Positions 1 to 8,145 of a stretch of DNA of 64,000 nucleotides are shown piece by piece. The notes beneath the pieces were generated by a model. That model did no database searches, was not told where the DNA came from, and saw nothing but the letters and a program-made list of their open reading frames with translations. Positions within the stretch are counted from its first letter, which is position 1; each line of letters starts with the position of its first letter. The position numbers and the translations under genes were made by a program. Source of the DNA: Alcanivorax borkumensis SK2 (GTDB lineage: Bacteria > Pseudomonadota > Gammaproteobacteria > Pseudomonadales > Alcanivoracaceae); assembly GCF_000009365.1 (NCBI RefSeq), contig NC_008260.1, positions 248,001 through 312,000 on the forward strand, in the 5' to 3' direction.

Positions 1-1
1 G

Positions 2-313
2 GATCGTTACCCAGAGAAGACCCAGACAGAGTATCGACAATGCGGTGAAGCCTTTTTGCAGGTCTTGGAAGGGTTGTTGATTAAACACCCATTCTTGCTG
101 GGGGATAATGTGACCCTTGCGGATGTCGGTATTATGCCGTTTGTCCGCCAATTCGCGCATGTAGATCGCGATGCTTTTTACAGCCTGCCTTACCCTAACC
201 TGCAGGTGTGGCTGAAGCGCTGGTTGCAGCATCCATTTTTCTTGCAAGCCATGGTCAAATATAAGCCATGGTGCGAGGGGGATGAATTGGTGCTTTTTCC
301 TTCTTACGGTTAG
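2..313 (+). CDS. Glutathione S-transferase family protein, C-terminal part (cut by left edge)
   Basis: The frame is open from the first bases and ends at TAG 311-313, so only the last ~103 residues are visible. They form an all-helical GST C-terminal domain. The stretch LGDNVTLADVGIMPFVRQF is the usual GST N-capping/hydrophobic-staple helix (the LADV...PFVRQ pattern of bacterial GST-like proteins), followed by YPNLQVWLKRWLQHPFF. The thioredoxin-like domain with the glutathione-binding residues lies outside the window, so substrate and activity cannot be judged. An internal TTG at 56 could be mistaken for a start, but the domain clearly begins upstream. No partner gene follows; the next gene is convergent. 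Confidence 0.85.
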   Translation, partial: DRYPEKTQTEYRQCGEAFLQVLEGLLIKHPFLLGDNVTLADVGIMPFVRQFAHVDRDAFYSLPYPNLQVWLKRWLQHPFFLQAMVKYKPWCEGDELVLFPSYG

Positions 314-363
314 GTTTTCCAACGGCAAGAACATTCGCATTAGTCTGCTAGGGGCACAGGGAG

Positions 364-753
364 TCAGCGTGATTCTTTGTGCGTATATTCCAGTGTGGCC
401 TCACCTAATACTTCGCACGCTTGAAGAATTTTAGCTTCAATGCTGACTTTATCTCCTTCCTGCATCTCTATCGTAATGCCTCCGCTGGTTTGGTCGTTGC
501 CACGAATGTAGAGCTGTCCTGTTTCGCTGTCGAGGCGTGAGACACCGTTTTTGTTTTGTTTTGCCCGTAGCAGATAGGTCAGTGTGTTGTAGTAGCCGCT
601 GCAGGTCACCTTGAGATTGAAACTATGGTTGGCGCCGATGGCGCTGTGAAGAATGTCGAGTTTGCAGTCCTGCTCATAGGCCTGAGCCGTTGAGATTAGT
701 GCGAAAAAGGTGAATAGGATCAGAAGTGGTTGGCGCATGGTTGCAAGTGTCAT
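364..753 (-). CDS. Small exported protein of unknown function
   Basis: A 129-residue protein that I do not recognise. It begins with a clear Sec signal peptide: a short basic start, a hydrophobic core around residues 9-20 and a probable cleavage site after AQA near residue 25. The mature part is about 104 residues, polar, with three cysteines (in DCK, TCS and ACE contexts) and beta-rich alternation, so a periplasmic or surface beta-sandwich is plausible. Neither the ATG at 753 nor the one at 738 has a good ribosome-binding site. It is convergent with the GST gene and divergent from the BCCT transporter, and no operon partner is visible. Confidence 0.6.
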   Translation of the reverse strand: MTLATMRQPLLILFTFFALISTAQAYEQDCKLDILHSAIGANHSFNLKVTCSGYYNTLTYLLRAKQNKNGVSRLDSETGQLYIRGNDQTSGGITIEMQEGDKVSIEAKILQACEVLGEATLEYTHKESR

Positions 754-907
754 AGGGCGTGGTAGTGGATTCGGAAAATCGAAAGCCTACCGCAAAATGG
801 TGCGTACATATAGTAAGCGCGTGTAACCACATCTGCTGGAAGCAGGGTAAAGATGTCTATAGGGTAGAAGTCACCATGCCTCTCCACACAAGCAACAGGG
901 CTGAAAT

Positions 908-2992
908 ATGGTAAACAAAGGAATGATGCGCAACTCGACGATTTTGGTGCCAGTGTTTTTGCCGGCGGTGATCGTTTCCTTATTGCTGATTATCGGCACC
1001 ATCAGTGATCCGGAGCTGGCTGGGGAGGTGTTTTCTTCTGCCCAGGCATGGATCACTGAAACGTTCGGCTGGTTTTATATGCTGGTGGTGGCGCTATTCT
1101 TTCTTTTTATTGTCGGTATCAGCATGACATCGTGGGGCAATATTAAGCTGGGGCCGGATCATTGCGAGGCGGAATATTCGTTTCCAGAATGGTTCGCCAT
1201 GCTGTTCTCGGCGGGGTACGGCATCGCTCTATTGTTCTTTGGGGTCGCTGAACCAGTATTACATTATTCTGAGCCGCCTGTAGCCGACCCGCAGACGGTG
1301 GAAGCTGCTAAGCAGGCCATGCAGATTGCATTTTTCCACTGGGGCTTCCATATCTGGGCCATTTACGGCTTGGTTGGCCTAGTGATGGCCTACTTTGCGT
1401 TTCGTCATGGGTTGCCCTTATCCATGCGTTCGGCGTTCTATCCTCTTATAGGCGAAAAAATCTATGGGCCTATTGGCCATGCTATCGATGTGTTCGCTAT
1501 TTTGGGCACCATGTTTGGCATCGCGACTACGCTGGGTTTATCTGCCGCGCAGATAAACGCAGGCCTGAATTATCTGTGGGACGTGCCGGTGGGCAATATG
1601 GTGCAGATCAGTGCTATCGCCATTGTCACCGCGATGGCCACGGTGTCGGTGGTGGCGGGGATGGACAAGGGGGTGAAGCGCCTGTCGATTCTGAACATGA
1701 TGCTGGCGGTGCTGCTGATGCTGTTTGTGTTTGTGGTCGGCCCCACGGTGCATATTTTGGAAAGCTTTGTGCAGAATACGGGTAGCTACCTGAGCAATAT
1801 TGTGGAGCGCACCTTTAATCTACAGGCTTACACCCACAGTGACTGGATCGGTAACTGGACCCTGTTTATCTTCAGTTGGACTATTGCTTGGGCCCCGTTT
1901 GTGGGGCTGTTTATTGCCAAGATCAGCCGAGGTCGTACCATCCGCCAATTTGTGGTTGGGGTGATGCTGGTGCCGAGTATTTTTACCTTTCTGTGGTTTT
2001 CAGTGTTTGGTGATACCGCGCTTAACCTGATTATGGAGCAGGGTTATACCGAGCTGGTAACCCAGGTGCAGGCAGACAAGGCGGTGGCTTTGTTCCAGCT
2101 GTTTGATCACCTTCCCTTGTCTAGCGTGGTGTCGTTCCTGGCGGTATTGTTGATTGTTACCTTCTTTGTGACCTCGTCGGATTCCGGCTCCCTGGTGGTG
2201 GATTCCCTCGCGTCTGGTGGGGTGCTGGAAACCCCGGCTTGGCAGCGGATTTTCTGGGCTGTTCTGGAAGGAGTCATCGCATCGGTGTTGTTATTGGCAG
2301 GAGGCTTAAGCGCACTGCAAACCATGACTATGGTGAGCGCCTTGCCGTTTGCGATCATTATCCTGCTGGCGGCAGTGGGCATGTGGCGGGCGCTGGTGAT
2401 TGAAGGGCACCGGGAAACCAGCTTGCAGGCGCATATGGCTCATAGCCGCCACATGACTGGCAGCCAATGGCGCCATCGCCTCACGGCGATGATTCGTTAC
2501 CCTACTCGGCAAGAGGTGGAAACCTTCATCCGTGATACTGCCATGGGCAGTATGACAAAGGTCGTTGATGAGCTGCGTAAGGTTGGCTGGGATGCGTCGG
2601 TGGATTTCGATGAGCAATTTATCCGCGCCGAGTTGGTGGTCAATCGCGATGAGCACGTGGGTTTTATCTATGACATCCGTTTGATCACCACACCGGTGCC
2701 GGAATATGCCTACAGCAGCCGTGAGGCCAGGGTAAACGATGCCCATGAGTATTGCCGCGCTGAGGTGTTCTTGCGTCGAGGTGGCCGTTCTTATGATGTA
2801 TTCGGCTACGATGAGGTGGATATCATTCGCGATATGCTCGACCAGTTCGAAAACTATTTGCACTTCTTGAATGTGGCGCCGGGTAAGCTGCCCTGGGAAA
2901 TGGCGGAGCATGATGACCTGCTGCGCGATCAGTCTGGCGGCGACAGCGAAGGCAAAAAAGGGGAAGACGGGGGGAGTGTGAAGCCAGCGTAA
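908..2992 (+). CDS. BCCT-family betaine/choline/carnitine transporter, BetT-like
   Basis: A 694-residue inner-membrane carrier of the betaine-choline-carnitine transporter family, which imports quaternary ammonium osmolytes with Na+ or H+. About 12 hydrophobic segments fill residues 10-500. Family signatures include FSAGYGIALLFFGVAEP and, in TM8, FSWTIAWAPFVGLFIAKISR with the tryptophan-rich aromatic substrate box. A soluble C-terminal region of ~190 residues follows, as in the long E. coli BetT type, where this tail senses osmolality. Choline or glycine betaine is the likeliest substrate but cannot be fixed from sequence. The gene stands alone and ends just before a hairpin terminator. A second ATG (MMRN) six codons downstream is an alternative start. 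Confidence 0.92.
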   Translation: MVNKGMMRNSTILVPVFLPAVIVSLLLIIGTISDPELAGEVFSSAQAWITETFGWFYMLVVALFFLFIVGISMTSWGNIKLGPDHCEAEYSFPEWFAMLFSAGYGIALLFFGVAEPVLHYSEPPVADPQTVEAAKQAMQIAFFHWGFHIWAIYGLVGLVMAYFAFRHGLPLSMRSAFYPLIGEKIYGPIGHAIDVFAILGTMFGIATTLGLSAAQINAGLNYLWDVPVGNMVQISAIAIVTAMATVSVVAGMDKGVKRLSILNMMLAVLLMLFVFVVGPTVHILESFVQNTGSYLSNIVERTFNLQAYTHSDWIGNWTLFIFSWTIAWAPFVGLFIAKISRGRTIRQFVVGVMLVPSIFTFLWFSVFGDTALNLIMEQGYTELVTQVQADKAVALFQLFDHLPLSSVVSFLAVLLIVTFFVTSSDSGSLVVDSLASGGVLETPAWQRIFWAVLEGVIASVLLLAGGLSALQTMTMVSALPFAIIILLAAVGMWRALVIEGHRETSLQAHMAHSRHMTGSQWRHRLTAMIRYPTRQEVETFIRDTAMGSMTKVVDELRKVGWDASVDFDEQFIRAELVVNRDEHVGFIYDIRLITTPVPEYAYSSREARVNDAHEYCRAEVFLRRGGRSYDVFGYDEVDIIRDMLDQFENYLHFLNVAPGKLPWEMAEHDDLLRDQSGGDSEGKKGEDGGSVKPA

Positions 2993-3026
2993 TGGCTCGC
3001 TAACGGGAGTAGAACTACCGCTTGGG

Positions 3027-3056
3027 CGCCCCACATTTTGGGGCGTCTTTCGTTTT
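3027..3056 (+). terminator. Rho-independent terminator after the BCCT gene
   Basis: A 7-bp perfect stem CGCCCCA/TGGGGCG (3027-3033 with 3039-3045) with a 5-nt loop is followed by a T-rich tract (TCTTTCGTTTT). It lies 34 bases after the BCCT stop and reads on the plus strand. Confidence 0.8.
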
Positions 3057-3125
3057 GGCGGTGGAACTTAGATTTAGCCGTAACCCATTTCCTGGGGGTC
3101 GCCTTGAACAGGAGAGCCGGAGGCA

Positions 3126-3845
3126 TCAGCGTTTCGGTGCGATTTTCTCCAAGCTCATTAGGGTATCCAGATAGTTCACAAAGTGCTCTAGATACGCGGG
3201 CGACAGCTCGCGCAGCGTTTCAATGGCGCGGGTGACCATCCGGTGAGAGTTAAGTGGGCCTGCGTCGCTGGGCGTTTGGGTAATGGCATCGTCGATGCGT
3301 TGGCGAGCCTGCTGGGCCTGACGCTGGCTGCGCAGTTGACGCAGGGCGTTCAGCTCCCGTTGTTTGGGTGGTAGCGGTGGAGCACTGGCGCCATTATCCG
3401 CCAGTACCTGTTTTTCCTGTTGTTTTAATAGACCCGCCAGAGTGTTGTTTTCCTCCGGGCTGTCATCTGTGGTCATCAGGCTGTAAGCCCGATGCAGCGG
3501 AGCAAACGGTGAGGGCCCAGCGGGTTGCGACGCTCGGCGCAAGCGGGGGCGGAACTGAGCGGGGTCGTCGCCGGCTTCGCCAGCAGCGTCCAGCGTTGCT
3601 TTGGCTTGGCTGAACGCGCTTTGGTATTCGCTGAGTTGGTTGTCCAGCTTGCTCAGTGTGCCAGCGGGAGGGGCCGGCAATGTGGCCAGCCGTTGGGTAA
3701 GGCTGGCCAGAAAACTGAACCGTACCGGGTCAAAGTGTTCTCCTCCTTGCTCTTGCAGGGCCTCCAGGCGCTCTGTCAGAGCCTCCAGAGTTGCTGAGGG
3801 GGAGGGCGAGGGAGAGTCCGCGTCAGGGCGCATCGGATTTCTCAC
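3126..3845 (-). CDS. DUF2894-like protein, last gene of the MotAB/ZorAB-like operon
   Basis: A 239-residue soluble protein without signal peptide or membrane segment. It starts with a Ser/Pro linker and is then mostly helical and rich in Gln, Arg and Ala. The C-terminal portion (LSPAYLEHFVNYLDTLMSLE, the last ~25 residues) and the RAxQP...FxPLHR region fit DUF2894, which I recall as a constant neighbour of DUF802, DUF3348 and OmpA-family genes. The start overlaps the end of the OmpA-like gene by 23 bp, so it is translationally coupled. Function unknown. As a cytoplasmic partner of a PMF-driven motor it could be an effector or regulator, but that is inference. Confidence 0.72.
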   Translation of the reverse strand: MRNPMRPDADSPSPSPSATLEALTERLEALQEQGGEHFDPVRFSFLASLTQRLATLPAPPAGTLSKLDNQLSEYQSAFSQAKATLDAAGEAGDDPAQFRPRLRRASQPAGPSPFAPLHRAYSLMTTDDSPEENNTLAGLLKQQEKQVLADNGASAPPLPPKQRELNALRQLRSQRQAQQARQRIDDAITQTPSDAGPLNSHRMVTRAIETLRELSPAYLEHFVNYLDTLMSLEKIAPKR

Positions 3846-4464
3846 TTTGTCGGGGCACGGTGGTCAGCTCCACCCGGCGGTTACGGGCACGGCTGTCCGC
3901 ATCGTCATTGGGGGCCACCGGTTGGTTATCGCCAAAGGCGGCGGCAAACACCTGATCGGCGGGCATGCCCTGCTCAATCAAGGTACGGGTGACGGTGAGT
4001 GCTCGCTGGGCTGACAACCCCCAGTTATCCGCATAGCGGCCGTTGCCCCGGTTGATGGGTAGGGCGTCGGTGAAGCCGCTAACCATGAGCATATCGTCGT
4101 GTTGGCTGAGGAACACCTGTAGCGGTTTTACCAGATCACTGAGCAGGGCTTTGCCTTCCGGTTGCAGCCGGTCGGAGTTGAGCTGGAACAGCACGCTGCC
4201 GCTGATGCCGATACGGCCATTGTTGAACGTCACCCGGCCGCTGGCCAACGGGTCGGCCAGCGCTTCTTCCAATGCCATGCGCCGTTGTTCTTCGGCGAGG
4301 CGTTTGGCTTTTTCCTGCTCTAGGGATTGGCTCAGCTCCAGCTGGATGCCGATCACCCACACCAGCAGCAACACCAGAATGCCCACCAGGGCGGCCATGA
4401 GATCCGAGAAGATGGCCCAGACCGGCGAGGCCTGGGCATCGCTGTCGTGTAATTCGTCCATCAA
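3823..4464 (-). CDS. OmpA/MotB-like peptidoglycan-binding stator protein (ZorB-like)
   Basis: A 213-residue protein with MotB/ZorB architecture: short cytoplasmic N-terminus, one membrane helix at about residues 16-40, a short coiled coil (45-70) and an OmpA-type peptidoglycan-binding domain (~80-200). The helix begins FSDLMAALVGILVLLLVWV. Asp21 sits where MotB has its essential proton-carrying Asp (D32 in E. coli). The domain carries GFTD, LSAQRA and NRRVEL, matching the OmpA/MotB diaminopimelate-binding core. It overlaps the upstream MotA/ZorA-like gene by 4 bp (ATGA). ATG at 4464 and the next codon's ATG are equivalent starts. The call as one half of a proton-driven motor rests on architecture and the conserved Asp. 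Confidence 0.88.
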   Translation of the reverse strand: MMDELHDSDAQASPVWAIFSDLMAALVGILVLLLVWVIGIQLELSQSLEQEKAKRLAEEQRRMALEEALADPLASGRVTFNNGRIGISGSVLFQLNSDRLQPEGKALLSDLVKPLQVFLSQHDDMLMVSGFTDALPINRGNGRYADNWGLSAQRALTVTRTLIEQGMPADQVFAAAFGDNQPVAPNDDADSRARNRRVELTTVPRQSEKSDAP

Positions 4465-6707
4465 TTAACCCCGGAAACCGAGCGCTGGCCATTGTGCGCA
4501 GGGGCATCGCCATGGCGTAGGTTGGCCAGGGCATCAATGACTTCTTTCTGTGAGGCCATGCTGAGCTCAATCACCTCGCGGGCTTGCTCCACGTAGTAGC
4601 CCAGTTGCTCGTCGGCCCGGGCAGAGGATTTCTCCAGTGAGCTTTCCACCTGCTGAAGATTGTCCAGTAGGGTGTCGTTGGCGCGGCTGAACACTTGCAC
4701 GGCCGTGGCAAAGGCGTCGCTGAGGCTGGCTACTTCGGCGGCGCTACCGGCGACGTCGCCGGCGACCTGATTAAGTTGGCTGGCCTGGTCGCTGACCTGT
4801 TGCGAGAAGGTGTCGCTCACCTGACTCAGCGTCTCGCTGGAGGTGCGAATCAAGGTGTCGATAGCGTCACGCTGGGCGCCGGCGGCATCCTGCTGGGCAC
4901 TGAGCAAGGTATCCAGCTCGGCCATGATGCGGCGACGTTCTTCCAACAGTTCGTTGTCCCGCTCGCTGCTGTGGGTCATTTCTTCGCGCAGGCGGGAAAT
5001 CACTTCCGCGACCGCTTTCGGTGTTTCCGAGGCGGTTTCGATCAAGCGCATCATTGGTTCTTCTAGAGCAGTGCCCAGGCGACCTAGATGCTCGCTGACG
5101 GTGGCCTCAAGCTTGGCTAGGCGCTCGCTGGCGGCGTCACCGCGAGCGGCTTCTTGATCGCGCAACACACTGAGTTGCTCACCCAGCTGGTTGATCAGGC
5201 TGTCCATGCCCGTTTGCTGGCCGCTGAGCAGGCCGGCAGCGCTGTCACGGAATTCGCTGTTGTGCTCGTGCAGAGCGTTACGAATATCGTTAACCAAGGT
5301 GGCCACGGTGCGTTGCTGCTCGCTGAGGCCGGTTTGCCACTGTTGAGCGGCCTGTTCGGTGCTGGCCTGGAACTGGCCGGCGATGGCAGAAAACTGCTTT
5401 TCACTGTGTTCGGCCACGGCCTGTTGAGTGTCGCGTACTTGTTGGAGAAGTTCTGCGCCGCTGGCCCGGTGAGCCTCCAGCCCGGCGTTCCAGTCTTGCA
5501 GTGCCTGACGGGAGGCAGTCTGGAATTCTCCGGTGATGGTGGCGAGTTGTTGCTCACTGGCATTGCCCAATTGTTGTTGGGTGTCACGGACCTGTTGCAG
5601 TAGGGAATTGCTGTTGTGTTGGAACTGATCGTGGTGAGCCGCCAGCGAGGTGCTGATGTCACTCACCAGCCGGGCACTGGTTTGCTGATGCTCGGCCAGC
5701 CCGGCGCGCCAGTGTTCGGCGGCTTGCTCGGTGGTGTCACGGAAACGTTCGGTAAGGGCGCCGAGCTGTTGTTCGGTGATTGCGTTGAGCTTTTCGTGGG
5801 TGCCTTGAGCCTGCTCGCTGAGGCTGGCGAGGGATTGCGCCATGATTGATTGAGCGCTCTCGGCGGCCAGGCGGCTGCTGTCGGTTAGGGTGTCACGTAA
5901 AGAATCAGCAACGGAACGCGCCAACCCTTGGTATTGCTCTTGGAGTCCATTGTGGAAGGCCTGCTGGTTGCCGGTGAGCTGTTCGCCCATTTGTTCCATG
6001 CGCCCGGTGAGGGTGTGCAGGGCGGTGACCAGTTCCGGGAACACCTGGGACTGGCTTTGCAGGGCCGCGTAGGCCGTTTCGCGTTGGTGGTTTAGAGAAA
6101 AGCGATACAGCTGGCCGTCCACTGCATCGTCTAGCTGACGGGAGGCGTCCATGCGGTCGCGGCGACACAGGGTCGCGGTGAGGCCAAGCATGGCGGAGGC
6201 AGCAACCCCGGCGATGGAGGTACCAAAGGCCAGACTTAGGCCGGCAATAGGTGCGGACAACGCGCTGCGAATGGCGCTCAGCTCACTGCTGCCATCCAAG
6301 GCGGTGGCGGCGCCTTTGAGGGTGACGATCATGCCCACGAAGGTGCCCAGCAAGCCGAGCATTACCAGTAAACCGGTGAGGTATGGGGTCAGTACCGGCC
6401 CGGGCAGGGTGGCCGGATGGCCGTCAACACGGCGTTGCACGGCGTGGCGCAGGGTGTTGGGTAGTTCGCTGAGCCAGCGAGTCAGCGTTTCGCGGCCATC
6501 GTTAGGGTGGGGTAATTGTTGTAGTCGCAGGTTTAACTTGGCGGTATCGCGGCGGTAGCGCAGTAATTCGACAAACCCGAGCCCGTAGACGGCGGCGATC
6601 AGCAGGGTAACGGTGAAGGCCACCGGGTTACCCAGGAAGGTGGTGCCGATCCAGATAACGGCCACGGCGCCGAGGACAAACGGGAGAGCAAATAGAAAAC
6701 GTCTCAT
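4461..6707 (-). CDS. DUF802-type membrane protein: MotA/TolQ-like core with long coiled-coil tail (ZorA-like)
   Basis: A 748-residue protein. Hydrophobic segments lie near residues 5-25, 27-50, 108-133 and 152-180. The last two carry LGLLGTFVGMIVTLKG and PIAGLSLAFGTSIAGVAA, the same pattern as the proton-channel helices of MotA, TolQ, ExbB and ZorA. Residues ~190-748 form a very long, Gln/Ala-rich, almost proline-free helical tail. It contains three related segments near 313-343, 386-416 and 437-467 and an exact repeat LLQQVRDTQQ (369 and 420). The block near 550-600 (ETPKAVAEVISRLREEM, then LLEERRR) matches my memory of DUF802. It overlaps both neighbours by 4 bp. A motor role is inferred from architecture; what the tail acts on is unknown. 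Confidence 0.85.
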   Translation of the reverse strand: MRRFLFALPFVLGAVAVIWIGTTFLGNPVAFTVTLLIAAVYGLGFVELLRYRRDTAKLNLRLQQLPHPNDGRETLTRWLSELPNTLRHAVQRRVDGHPATLPGPVLTPYLTGLLVMLGLLGTFVGMIVTLKGAATALDGSSELSAIRSALSAPIAGLSLAFGTSIAGVAASAMLGLTATLCRRDRMDASRQLDDAVDGQLYRFSLNHQRETAYAALQSQSQVFPELVTALHTLTGRMEQMGEQLTGNQQAFHNGLQEQYQGLARSVADSLRDTLTDSSRLAAESAQSIMAQSLASLSEQAQGTHEKLNAITEQQLGALTERFRDTTEQAAEHWRAGLAEHQQTSARLVSDISTSLAAHHDQFQHNSNSLLQQVRDTQQQLGNASEQQLATITGEFQTASRQALQDWNAGLEAHRASGAELLQQVRDTQQAVAEHSEKQFSAIAGQFQASTEQAAQQWQTGLSEQQRTVATLVNDIRNALHEHNSEFRDSAAGLLSGQQTGMDSLINQLGEQLSVLRDQEAARGDAASERLAKLEATVSEHLGRLGTALEEPMMRLIETASETPKAVAEVISRLREEMTHSSERDNELLEERRRIMAELDTLLSAQQDAAGAQRDAIDTLIRTSSETLSQVSDTFSQQVSDQASQLNQVAGDVAGSAAEVASLSDAFATAVQVFSRANDTLLDNLQQVESSLEKSSARADEQLGYYVEQAREVIELSMASQKEVIDALANLRHGDAPAHNGQRSVSGVN

Positions 6708-7501
6708 GGGGTGGTGCTTTCCTTATCATCAATGTCGGTGAGCCGGGTGTCGGCGTCGGTGGTGGCACCTGCCGCCGCGTCCAGTAACCCCAGAATGGGC
6801 TCCTGGCGGGCGTCCAGCTCAGCGAGTAACAGCATTTGAATTTCTTGGCAAAACTGGGATAGCCAGCCGTTGGCGGCCATCCACTCTTGTGGGGGTGTGT
6901 GTTGACCTTGTTGCCACAGGACGCGGTAGCGCTTTTCCAGAAACGCGGGCATGGCACTGAAACAGCGGCGCACATATGTAGAGAGGCCGTGTTCGAACAC
7001 CGCATCCAGCTCCGCCAGTCGGGCCAGCTCTGCACTATGGGCACAGAGGTGGCGCCGGGCGCGCAAGCGCAGGTTGGTTAGTGCGGCAATCATCTGCCGC
7101 TGGTGAGCTTGGTGGAAACGCTCATAGGGGCCAAAGGTGGGCCGCTTGCCCGCCGGTATGTCTTTGTTCAACGGTGGCAGGCTGATCACCGAGGCGGCCT
7201 GTTTGCCGGCGAAACTGTGGCTCAGGTTCTCCAGCAGGGTGTTGCGGGTTTTCAGTAGATCAGCCTGCAGAGTCTCTGAAATATCGGGCTGAGCTGTAAA
7301 CGGTCCTTTTGGACGGTGCTGGGTGGCGGTATCCAGGGCAATCGTGTCGGACAGGTCAAACAGCCGGCCTAGCCGCTCAGCGAAACACGCATGGGAGGAC
7401 GAGGCTGCTTTTGGGTCCAGGCTAGCAAGCAGCTCTACCAGCCGGCTGCCGGCGGGGCCGGTATGCGCGGGTGTTTGCGTCCTGTACATACTGTTGTCCA
7501 T
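6704..7501 (-). CDS. DUF3348-like protein, first gene of the MotAB/ZorAB-like operon
   Basis: About 265 residues from the ATG at 7501; the ATG at 7489 (MYRTQ) is equally possible. The frame stays open further upstream to 7927, but that part is compositionally unlike protein and runs across the divergent gene, so I reject it. The product is soluble, helical and rich in Leu, Arg and Ala, beginning with GSRLVELLASLDP, which fits DUF3348, a family found next to DUF802 and DUF2894. Its stop overlaps the DUF802 start by 4 bp (ATGA). No catalytic motif is visible. No convincing Shine-Dalgarno precedes any candidate start. Confidence 0.72.
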   Translation of the reverse strand: MDNSMYRTQTPAHTGPAGSRLVELLASLDPKAASSSHACFAERLGRLFDLSDTIALDTATQHRPKGPFTAQPDISETLQADLLKTRNTLLENLSHSFAGKQAASVISLPPLNKDIPAGKRPTFGPYERFHQAHQRQMIAALTNLRLRARRHLCAHSAELARLAELDAVFEHGLSTYVRRCFSAMPAFLEKRYRVLWQQGQHTPPQEWMAANGWLSQFCQEIQMLLLAELDARQEPILGLLDAAAGATTDADTRLTDIDDKESTTP

Positions 7502-7807
7502 GGCGGCGGTGAACGAAACGGGCCTACCCGGCGACCGCAGCCATAGGCTGTGAGTGCCGCCCAGTGTCGTGCGGATAGGCCAGCCGTCCATTCTAATAGG
7601 GAAAGGCCGGCGATGATAATGCGCTGGTCGGTTGAGCGTTGGGTAACGGCGACCATACCCATTTAGTGGCGGAAGAGGCGTGCATTGTTGGCCAGATTTT
7701 CTGGCGGTAAGAACCGTGGCTGGTGGCAGCCTTGACCCTGCTCGGCAAATGGGCTCACTCTGAAACGGGCTTTGTTTGAAGTCCCCGATTGAAAAGGAGT
7801 TTTGATT
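7502..7807. other. Divergent intergenic region upstream of the motor operon
   Basis: About 300 bases separate the divergent starts of the DUF3348 gene and the small coiled-coil gene, so promoters for both should lie here. I found no clear -35/-10 pair, palindrome or tandem repeat. The only obvious site is the AAGGAG ribosome-binding site at 7794-7799 for the rightward gene. Confidence 0.5.
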
Positions 7808-8083
7808 ATGGAAGCCGGTAAACAAATGATTGCTGATATTAAAAGTAAGCTGGACGAGTTGGAGAGCGAGCTGGATCAATTGGAGAAGCAAGGTGAAGCA
7901 GATCGTAGCACGGAGGCGGAGCGACACCAGCTGGCACTAGAGGATGTGTTGACTGAATTGCAACAGCGTATTGATGAATACCGTGAGTTGACCGGGGCAG
8001 GTAGCGTAGATGGCCAGGCTAATCGGCAACAGCTCGATAATGATTTGAAAGAATTGGATGATGATTTTTACGGCGCGAACTGA
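7808..8083 (+). CDS. Small acidic coiled-coil protein, unknown function
   Basis: A 91-residue soluble protein. The ATG at 7808 is chosen over a TTG at 7802 because AAGGAG at 7794-7799 is 8 bases upstream. Residues ~5-80 are almost all helix with a heptad-like Leu/Ile pattern (IKSKLDELESELDQLEKQ), strongly charged with Glu and Asp excess, and end in DDDFYGAN. There is no Cys and no signal peptide. It is monocistronic, divergent from the DUF3348-DUF802 operon and convergent with nhaD. I do not recognise the family; similarity to any one coiled-coil protein would be compositional. Confidence 0.65.
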   Translation: MEAGKQMIADIKSKLDELESELDQLEKQGEADRSTEAERHQLALEDVLTELQQRIDEYRELTGAGSVDGQANRQQLDNDLKELDDDFYGAN

Positions 8084-8145
8084 TTTGTTGCGGTAATCGC
8101 CCTCGCTATGCTCGGCGAGGACGATAGTCGGCATGCCGGCGGTGG

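Noticed and set aside
2306..3034. A 242-codon open frame on the minus strand inside the BCCT gene
   Set aside because: It is antisense to a gene with clear family signatures, its translation is His/Arg-rich with no motif, and it has no good ribosome-binding site.
3126..7501. Calling the four-gene operon a complete Zorya system
   Set aside because: No ZorC, ZorD helicase/nuclease or ZorE HNH gene is present; only the motor half resembles Zorya.
7508..7927. A 142-codon upstream extension of the DUF3348 gene
   Set aside because: It would run over the divergent coiled-coil gene with its strong ribosome-binding site, and the translation does not look like the family.
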